This document shows, piece after piece, positions 59,079 to 64,000 of a stretch of 64,000 bases of DNA. Numbering within the stretch: position 1 is the first letter of the stretch; each line of letters opens with the position of its first letter. The stretch is from an uncultured Clostridia bacterium (GTDB taxonomy: Bacteria; Bacillota; Clostridia; Oscillospirales; Oscillospiraceae): the NCBI GenBank assembly GCA_947173485.1, contig CAMWFH010000001.1, forward strand, positions 1 through 64,000, in the 5' to 3' direction. The notes beneath the pieces are model-generated. The model was not told where the DNA came from. It saw nothing but the letters and a program-made list of their open reading frames with translations, and did no database searches. Position numbers and translations under genes: made by a program.

Positions 59079-60104
59079 TCACTTGGCCAGGACGCGCTCC
59101 CCTGTCTCCACGTTGTAATACTGTTCGATGTTCTCTGTGCTGACGATGTCGTTGCGGAAGTAGACCAGCCGGGGCTCCTGGAGCTCTCCGCCGCGGATAT
59201 GGTCCACACCCTTGACGAACAGGTCTGTCATCAGCTCCACCAGGCCCAAGTCCACCGTGGCATAGAACACGCTGTCCTCCGCGATGGCCTTGAACTCCTC
59301 CAGGGAGCCGTCGTTGGTGATCACGCCCAGCCCGTCCTTGATACCGGCCGCGGTGTAGGCCTCCGCCACACCGATAGCGGTGTTGGCGCTGTCGGTGGCG
59401 ACGATGGCAGCCACATCGTTATAGGCACTGATCACGCTCTCGCCGATCTGCACGCCGGCGGACTGTCCGCTGCCGCCATAGGCCACCACGTCAAAGGTCA
59501 CGATGTTGGCGTTGGGCAGCTTTTCCTTGATCCTCTCCACCGCCAGGTTGGTGCGGGTGACGCTGTACTCGGTGTTCATAGCGGCAATGATGATGATGGT
59601 ATCGCTGTCGCCCTTGCTGTACTTCTCATAGGCCTGGATCGCCGCGTCGCCCAAGGCATGGCCCAGGTCGTCCATATTGGCCATCGTGCAGTAGATCGCG
59701 CCCTCCACGTCCTCATCGTAGGCCACGATGGTGATGCCCTGGGCCAGGGCCTTCTGTACCACGTCCCGAATCGCCTCATAGCCAGTCCAGTTCTGGAGGT
59801 AGATCATATCTACATCCGAGGCGATGAAGTTCTCCAGGCCCTGGACCATGGATTCCGGGGAGACCTGGCAGTCCCAAGTGATAATCTCCACGTCCATGGT
59901 CTCCGCCACGGCCTTGATGTTGTTGACCGCCTCCACAAAGATGGACGCGCCCATCCAGTCCAGGATCACACCGCACTTCAATGTGCCGTCCTCCTCTGTT
60001 GGGCTGTTGTCAGGAGGTGTGTCGGGCGTTTTGCTGCCCTCCCCGCAGGCCGCCAAGGAAAGCACCATAGAAAGTGCCAGGAGCAGAGCAAAGACCTTCT
60101 TCAT
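59079..60104 (-). CDS. Ribose-type ABC transporter substrate-binding lipoprotein
   Basis: A 341-residue receptor with lipoprotein signal (MKKVFALLLALSMVLSLAAC, Cys20-like lipobox). The mature part starts with an acidic Pro/Thr-rich linker and then is Peripla_BP_4: CGVILDWMGASIFVEAVN, VDMIYLQNWTGYEAIRDV, VAAIVATDSANTAIGVAEAY. The ligand would be a small sugar or polyol. ATG at 60104 follows AAGGGATGGATAACA. Stem-loop downstream at 59016-59045. Confidence 0.92.
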   Translation of the reverse strand: MKKVFALLLALSMVLSLAACGEGSKTPDTPPDNSPTEEDGTLKCGVILDWMGASIFVEAVNNIKAVAETMDVEIITWDCQVSPESMVQGLENFIASDVDMIYLQNWTGYEAIRDVVQKALAQGITIVAYDEDVEGAIYCTMANMDDLGHALGDAAIQAYEKYSKGDSDTIIIIAAMNTEYSVTRTNLAVERIKEKLPNANIVTFDVVAYGGSGQSAGVQIGESVISAYNDVAAIVATDSANTAIGVAEAYTAAGIKDGLGVITNDGSLEEFKAIAEDSVFYATVDLGLVELMTDLFVKGVDHIRGGELQEPRLVYFRNDIVSTENIEQYYNVETGERVLAK

Positions 60105-60174
60105 TGTTATCCATCCCTTTCCATTTATTTGACTGCCGGACGCTGCCGCCCGGCTGCCATACAGATCCATCCGA

Positions 60175-61689
60175 TCAGCCGAACTGATCGGCCAGCGCCT
60201 GGAACAGCGCCTGGTAGCGGCGGTAGCCGCTGGTATAGAGCTGGTGGCGTTCCGGGGAGGGGACATATGTCTGCCGAATCAGTATGGTCTTATCCAGCAG
60301 CGCCAGCACCTGCTCCTCCCCATATTCCGGGAACAGCGAGACAGCGGCGGCCCCCAGGGAGGTGGTCTCATGGTTGACCAGGGAGCAGGCCGGCAGGCCG
60401 CACACATCCGCCTTGATCTGGTTCCAGACGCTGCTGCTGCCCCCACCGCCGCAGCAACGGAGCTGCCGCGGCGTCAGGCCGCACTGCTCCGCGATCATCT
60501 CCACGTTCTCCCGGAGCATGAACGCGATCGACTCCAGGATGCTCCGGGTGATGTCTGACTGGGTGTTCTCTAAGCCCAGGCCAAAGATAACGCCTCGGGC
60601 CTGGGGGCGGAACGAGGGTTGGAAGGAGCCGTTGAAGTAGGGGATCGTGAGCAGGCCGTTGGACATAGGCGGACTTTTCTCCGCCTGCTCATCCAGCAGG
60701 CTGTAGACCGATATCCCTCTGCGGGCCGCCTCCTGCTGCTCCGCCTGACACAGCTCATCCTTGTACCACTTGAGCACCATCCCACCGGTCATACAGATGG
60801 GACAGATCAGATACTTGTCCCGAAGCGCGTGCCAATAGGTGGTGACCGGCCGGGGCGAGAGGAGCGCCTGACGGTCTCCTGTCACCGCGATAGCCACGAC
60901 CGTGCCGGTGGTCTCGGTAAAAACGCCCTCCTGGGCGCTGCCGGACCCGATGGCAGAGGACACCTGGTCCATAGCGGTGGTCACTACTAGTGTATCTGAC
61001 GCGAAGCCCAGGGCGGCGCAGACCGCCGGCTCCACAGTCCCCACCGGGGTCCCGCAGTCCAGGATCTCCGGGATCTTGTCCGGGTCCAGGGCAAACTGCT
61101 CCAGGATCTCTGTCCACAGCCGGTCATGCAGGATATCATAATACCCCGTCGTGCAGCTGACCCCCTTGTTGGAGACGAAGCGCCCTGTGAGGCGCAGGAT
61201 GAGATAGTCCTCCAGCAAGAGAAAATAGGCCGTCCTCTGATAGACCTCCGGCTCATGGCCCTTGATCCACAGCAGCTTGCACAGGGGCCACACCGCCGTC
61301 ATATCGGCGATGCCCGTGTTCCGCCGGAAGATGTCCATATCGATCTGACTGGCGATCATGCAGCTCTCCGCCTGGGCCCGGGTATCCAGCCACACGATGG
61401 CATCCCGCAGGGCTCGTCCGGTCCCGTCTACCGGGATGATGGTCTCCCCCTGAGTCGTGATCCCGATGCGCTCGATCTGGTCCGGCGTCACGCCGCAGTG
61501 CTCACAGATCTGCCGGGTCCCCTGACAGAACTGGGTCCAGTACGCCTCCGGGTCCAGCTCGATCACGCCGTTGGGCAGGGAGCGCAGCTTATACTCCCCC
61601 GCAATGGTGCCCAGACAGCGCAGGTCCCTGGTGAACAGGCTCGTTTTCATGGAAGTCGTCCCAACATCTGCGATCAGGATATATCTCAT
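60175..61689 (-). CDS. FGGY-family carbohydrate kinase
   Basis: A 504-residue kinase of the FGGY family (xylulose, ribulose, glycerol, erythritol kinases). N-domain DVGTTSMKTSLF with ATP loop, ELDPEAYWTQF, TTQGETIIPVDGTGRALRDAIVWLDTRA; C-domain CCGGGGSSSVWNQIKADVCG and AAAVSLFPEYG. A Gly/Ser-rich active loop and length fit. It is the first gene after the consensus promoter at 61740-61768, and its GGGGAGGACGCT ribosome site is strong. In context it phosphorylates the imported sugar/polyol or the ketose made by a dehydrogenase. Confidence 0.92.
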   Translation of the reverse strand: MRYILIADVGTTSMKTSLFTRDLRCLGTIAGEYKLRSLPNGVIELDPEAYWTQFCQGTRQICEHCGVTPDQIERIGITTQGETIIPVDGTGRALRDAIVWLDTRAQAESCMIASQIDMDIFRRNTGIADMTAVWPLCKLLWIKGHEPEVYQRTAYFLLLEDYLILRLTGRFVSNKGVSCTTGYYDILHDRLWTEILEQFALDPDKIPEILDCGTPVGTVEPAVCAALGFASDTLVVTTAMDQVSSAIGSGSAQEGVFTETTGTVVAIAVTGDRQALLSPRPVTTYWHALRDKYLICPICMTGGMVLKWYKDELCQAEQQEAARRGISVYSLLDEQAEKSPPMSNGLLTIPYFNGSFQPSFRPQARGVIFGLGLENTQSDITRSILESIAFMLRENVEMIAEQCGLTPRQLRCCGGGGSSSVWNQIKADVCGLPACSLVNHETTSLGAAAVSLFPEYGEEQVLALLDKTILIRQTYVPSPERHQLYTSGYRRYQALFQALADQFG

Positions 61690-61739
61690 AGCGTCCTCCC
61701 CTTATCCAGCAGCCTGCGTCTTCCTCGTGGCGTAAGTGC

Positions 61740-61768
61740 ATTGTATACGGTCTGATAAACTTTGTCAA
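61740..61768 (-). promoter_or_regulatory. Promoter of the minus-strand sugar operon
   Basis: On the minus strand TTGACA (61768-61763), exactly 17 bases, TACAAT (61745-61740). Confidence 0.8.
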
Positions 61769-61817
61769 TAACTGATAAATATTTTCTCTTTAAGTCACAA
61801 TTTTGAAAAATATTTTC
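61752..61817. promoter_or_regulatory. Direct repeats between the divergent sugar promoters
   Basis: CTGATAAA at 61752-61759 and again at 61772-61779; AAATATTTTC at 61777-61786 and again at 61808-61817. They flank or overlap the minus promoter and lie just upstream of the plus promoter, the placement expected for DeoR-family operators; the regulator gene is in this locus. Confidence 0.5.
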
Positions 61818-61846
61818 ATATGTTTTGACAGATCGCTCAAAAGCAG

Positions 61847-61875
61847 TTGACATTTTGTCGCATCTATCTTATAAT
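61847..61875 (+). promoter_or_regulatory. Promoter of the epimerase-DeoR-dehydrogenase genes
   Basis: Perfect consensus TTGACA (61847-61852), 17 bases, TATAAT (61870-61875). A consensus promoter without visible activator need suggests control by repression. Confidence 0.85.
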
Positions 61876-61921
61876 CTGCTATATCTCCCATCGTATGGGC
61901 ACGGAGAGGAGGTCCGCTGCT

Positions 61922-62722
61922 TTGAAAATTTCTTGCACGAACACGATGATCCCTGGCGCGACCTTGACAGAGAAAGCCAGCCGGCTCCTGGATCTGGGGT
62001 TCGACGGTATCTCAGTCTTTGCGGAGATCGAGAGCTGGACTCCGGAGAAGGAGGAGGAACTGCTCCACTTGACAGAGACCACTGGTATCACCGTCTGTGA
62101 GTTCTGCTTCTCTGGAAAGGACTACGGAAAGCTGATGCACAAGGACCCGGCCACCGCCGCCCGCTCTAAAAGGATCTATGAGCGCGCCATCGCGATCGGC
62201 AACCAGCTGGGCTCTGTCTCGGAGCTGGAGTACCAGTACACGGTCCGGGAGGAGATTCCCCTCCTGTACCCCTATCTGAAGATGGACCCGACGGAACAGG
62301 CGCGCTTCTGCGGCATCTACGCATCCCTGGCCAGTCAGGCGGAGGGGGACTCCTGCCTTCTGCTGGAGCCGATCAACCGGTATGAGTCACCCTATCTGAA
62401 CACCCTGCGGGACAACGCGGAGATCCTGGAGCAGGTAGCCCTGCCCCGGACTGGGCTCTTGTTCGACACCTTCCACATGGCTCTGGAGGAGACGGACCTG
62501 TGTGACGCCTTCCGCCGCTACGCGCCTCTGATCCGCCATGTGCATCTGGGGGACCACAACCGCCTGCTGCCCGGGAAGGGGAACCTGCCCTGGCCCCGGT
62601 TCCTGTCGGTCCTCCAGGAGACCGGCTACCAGGGCTTCGTCAACCTGGAATGCGCGGTGCTGGGCGAGGATGTGCCGGCGCAGCTGGCCAATACGGTCCG
62701 GTTCCTCCGGTCCCTGTCCTAA
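61922..62722 (+). CDS. Sugar phosphate isomerase/epimerase (xylose isomerase-like TIM barrel)
   Basis: A 266-residue protein of the AP-endonuclease-2/xylose-isomerase-like superfamily. The four metal-binding positions are visible: Glu in LLEPINRYESP, Asp in LLFDTFHM, His in HVHLGDHNR and Glu in FVNLECAVLGE. Relatives include tagatose 3-epimerase, L-ribulose-5-P 3-epimerase and tetrulose-phosphate isomerases such as EryC. TTG at 61922 has AGGAGG nine bases upstream and lies after the promoter; an ATG at 61895 is less likely. It probably converts the ketose (phosphate) made from the imported substrate. Confidence 0.85.
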   Translation: MKISCTNTMIPGATLTEKASRLLDLGFDGISVFAEIESWTPEKEEELLHLTETTGITVCEFCFSGKDYGKLMHKDPATAARSKRIYERAIAIGNQLGSVSELEYQYTVREEIPLLYPYLKMDPTEQARFCGIYASLASQAEGDSCLLLEPINRYESPYLNTLRDNAEILEQVALPRTGLLFDTFHMALEETDLCDAFRRYAPLIRHVHLGDHNRLLPGKGNLPWPRFLSVLQETGYQGFVNLECAVLGEDVPAQLANTVRFLRSLS

Positions 62723-62744
62723 AGAGGGATATGGAGGTGGTATT

Positions 62745-63533
62745 TTGAAAGCCAGCGAACGCTATCAGGATTTCTTGGAGCTTTTGGCCCAAAAGGGCCG
62801 GCTGGATCTGGGGGAGATCTGCGAGCATTTCAGCGTATCCGACTCCACTGCCCGCCGCCTGTGCATCGAGGCAGAGAAAAAGGGCAAAGGGATCCGCATC
62901 TATGGCGGCGGCATACAGTCCTTGAAGATACTCGCCGCCCAGGTGGAGTACTCCTTCGAGAACAAGACGGAGGAGCATATGGCGGAGAAAGCGGTCATCG
63001 GACGCTACGCCAGCTCTCTAGTGGAGTCCAACGAGGTGATCTATGTCTCCAGCGGGACCACCACCCAGCAGTTCATGCTCCATCTGGCAAAGCGTATCGA
63101 AAACGGGGAACTCAGCAATGTATCCGTGATGACCAATTCCTTCTCCTTCGTGGAGATGGCCTCTGACAGATTTTCCGTGATCCTGACCGGCGGCCGGTAC
63201 CGGCGGGGCCGGCGGGATTTTGCCGGGGAGGTGGCAGAGGCCTCCCTCCAGGGCGCCCACTTCAGCAAGTGCTTCATCGGCATCGATGGTGTGGAGCTGC
63301 CCCGAGGGACCGTCGCCTCCGATGCGGACACCGTCAACCTGGACCGGATCGCGGTCGCCTGCTCCGATGCCGCCTTTATCCTTGCTGACTACAGCAAATT
63401 CATCTCCCGGTCCTATATCCGCTGCCAGCCGCTGCTGCCGAAGCATATCATCATCACCGACAGCGGTGTGAGCGAGACCTTTGCCCAGCTGGCAGCGGAC
63501 AGCGGGATCTCCCTAAAGATCGTACCGATGTGA
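62745..63533 (+). CDS. DeoR-family transcriptional regulator
   Basis: A 262-residue regulator. N-terminal HTH_DeoR (RYQDFLELLAQKGRLDLGEICEHFSVSDSTARRLC) and C-terminal DeoRC sensor (IYVSSGTTTQQFMLHLAKRI, VSVMTNSFSFVEMAS, ILTGGRYRRGRRDFAGEVAE, CFIGIDGVE, VACSDAAFILADYSKFI). DeoR proteins bind phosphorylated sugars at this domain. TTG start at 62745 with GGAGG seven bases upstream. It likely represses both divergent units until a pathway intermediate appears. Confidence 0.92.
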   Translation: MKASERYQDFLELLAQKGRLDLGEICEHFSVSDSTARRLCIEAEKKGKGIRIYGGGIQSLKILAAQVEYSFENKTEEHMAEKAVIGRYASSLVESNEVIYVSSGTTTQQFMLHLAKRIENGELSNVSVMTNSFSFVEMASDRFSVILTGGRYRRGRRDFAGEVAEASLQGAHFSKCFIGIDGVELPRGTVASDADTVNLDRIAVACSDAAFILADYSKFISRSYIRCQPLLPKHIIITDSGVSETFAQLAADSGISLKIVPM

Positions 63534-63559
63534 TGGCATCGCCAAAGGAGGAAACGCTT

Positions 63560-64000
63560 ATGAAGGCACTGCTGTTCCACGGCCCCCATTCCCTCTCCCT
63601 GGTCGACCGGGAGATCCCCCAGCCGGCGCCTGGTCAGGTCCTCTTGAAGATCGCCGCCGCAGGGATCTGCGGCACAGATGTCCATATCCTTCGGGGCAGC
63701 GCTCCCGCCGGGGCCCCGGTGATCCTCGGTCACGAGGTGTCCGGCGAGGTCGCGGCGGTGGGCAGCGGCGTCACCCACCTCAAAACAGGTGACCGGGTCA
63801 CGGTCGATCCCAACGTATACTGCGGGCACTGCTCCTTCTGCCGGAGCGGCGATGTGCATCTGTGCGTCAACAATCGCTGCTTTGGCATCTACGCCGATGG
63901 CGGCTTTGCCCAGTACGCCGTCATCTCCGCCGATTTCGCCTATAAGCTGCCAGACAGCATGACATGGCTGGAGGGCGCGATGGTCGAGCCCGCCGCCTGC
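63560..64000 (+). CDS. Zinc-dependent dehydrogenase, 5' part (cut by window end)
   Basis: ATG at 63560 after AAAGGAGGAAACGCTT. The first 147 residues show a medium-chain dehydrogenase: GICGTDVHIL with the catalytic Cys, GHEVSGEV, GDRVTVDPNVYCGHCSFCRSGDVHLC (structural zinc) and EGAMVEPAAC. This is the sorbitol/threonine/galactitol dehydrogenase type and is the second such enzyme in the locus. The reading frame continues past 64000. Confidence 0.9.
   Translation, partial: MKALLFHGPHSLSLVDREIPQPAPGQVLLKIAAAGICGTDVHILRGSAPAGAPVILGHEVSGEVAAVGSGVTHLKTGDRVTVDPNVYCGHCSFCRSGDVHLCVNNRCFGIYADGGFAQYAVISADFAYKLPDSMTWLEGAMVEPAAC

Noticed and set aside
58860-60377. A 505-codon plus-strand frame over the sugar-receptor gene
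   Set aside because: Antisense to a complete lipoprotein receptor; composition is His/Gly/Leu-biased as in other shadows.
1-64000. Search for tRNA, rRNA, CRISPR arrays and an origin or attachment site
   Set aside because: No cloverleaf with CCA-type end, rRNA consensus, spaced repeats or DnaA-box cluster was recognised by eye; a covariance or repeat-finder run would be needed to exclude small ones.

Overview
The window looks like chromosome from a GC-rich, Gram-positive anaerobe of the Clostridia, most like the gut Oscillospiraceae (Flavonifractor/Intestinimonas-type). This rests on strong AGGAGG ribosome sites, TTGACA/TATAAT promoters, an S-layer-homology protein, lysine and FMN riboswitches, lipoprotein ABC receptors, two-component/ABC 'sense and efflux' modules and a selenium-type molybdenum hydroxylase. 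The exact genus is inference. No rRNA, tRNA, CRISPR array or complete insertion sequence was seen. Most real genes sit in GC-rich, well-packed operons; about 29.3-47.8 kb is visibly poorer in GC and holds mostly accessory genes.

Layout. 0-3 kb: a DUF1349 protein, a secreted SLH protein and an Rpn/PD-(D/E)XK transposase-like gene with a 12-bp coding repeat. 3.1-5.9 kb: lysine riboswitch plus dapA-dapB-dapH. 5.9-7.1 kb: DEAD-box helicase, convergent with the dap operon. 7.2-20.9 kb: a CoA-centred catabolic region: thiolase and acetoacetyl-CoA-type reductase (minus strand), divergent LacI regulator, a second SDR, a complete Liv-type ABC importer (HMGF plus receptor), a fused CoA-transferase, a glycerate 2-kinase and an AMP-forming acyl-CoA ligase. 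21-27.8 kb: membrane-anchored clostripain-type protease, an orphan solute-binding lipoprotein paired with a chemoreceptor, RluA pseudouridine synthase and a low-molecular-weight tyrosine phosphatase. 27.8-29 kb: YchF.

Accessory region. 29.3-34.4 kb is a MacB/Bce-like ABC exporter with its own response regulator and histidine kinase. 34.4-36.5 kb is a run of five small immunity-like genes (SUKH, DUF4240 and unknowns), one broken by a frameshift in a seven-base run. 36.6-38.4 kb is a TetR-controlled esterase operon with two strong promoters facing each other across one palindrome. 38.4-43.3 kb is an ABC-2 exporter with a second two-component system; four exact-period 11-bp repeats lie before the exporter genes. 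43.4-47.8 kb has DUF2200, DUF1801, an AAA ATPase/RloB pair with a truncated RloB, a SLOG-family pair and two small HTH regulators.

47.9-53 kb: a KPVIYLYP-type membrane protein, a single-chain selenium-type molybdenum hydroxylase, an FMN riboswitch with ribU, and an HEQEH metalloprotease-like protein.

53.1-64 kb: a polyol/sugar catabolic locus. A minus-strand operon encodes FGGY kinase, receptor lipoprotein, RbsA-like ATPase, RbsC-like permease, three different YjbQ-family proteins around an archaeal-type triose-phosphate isomerase, and a zinc dehydrogenase. Divergently, a consensus promoter drives a xylose-isomerase-like epimerase, a DeoR regulator and a second zinc dehydrogenase cut by the window end. 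The three YjbQ paralogues embedded with a TIM in a carbohydrate operon are the strongest candidate here for an undescribed pathway.
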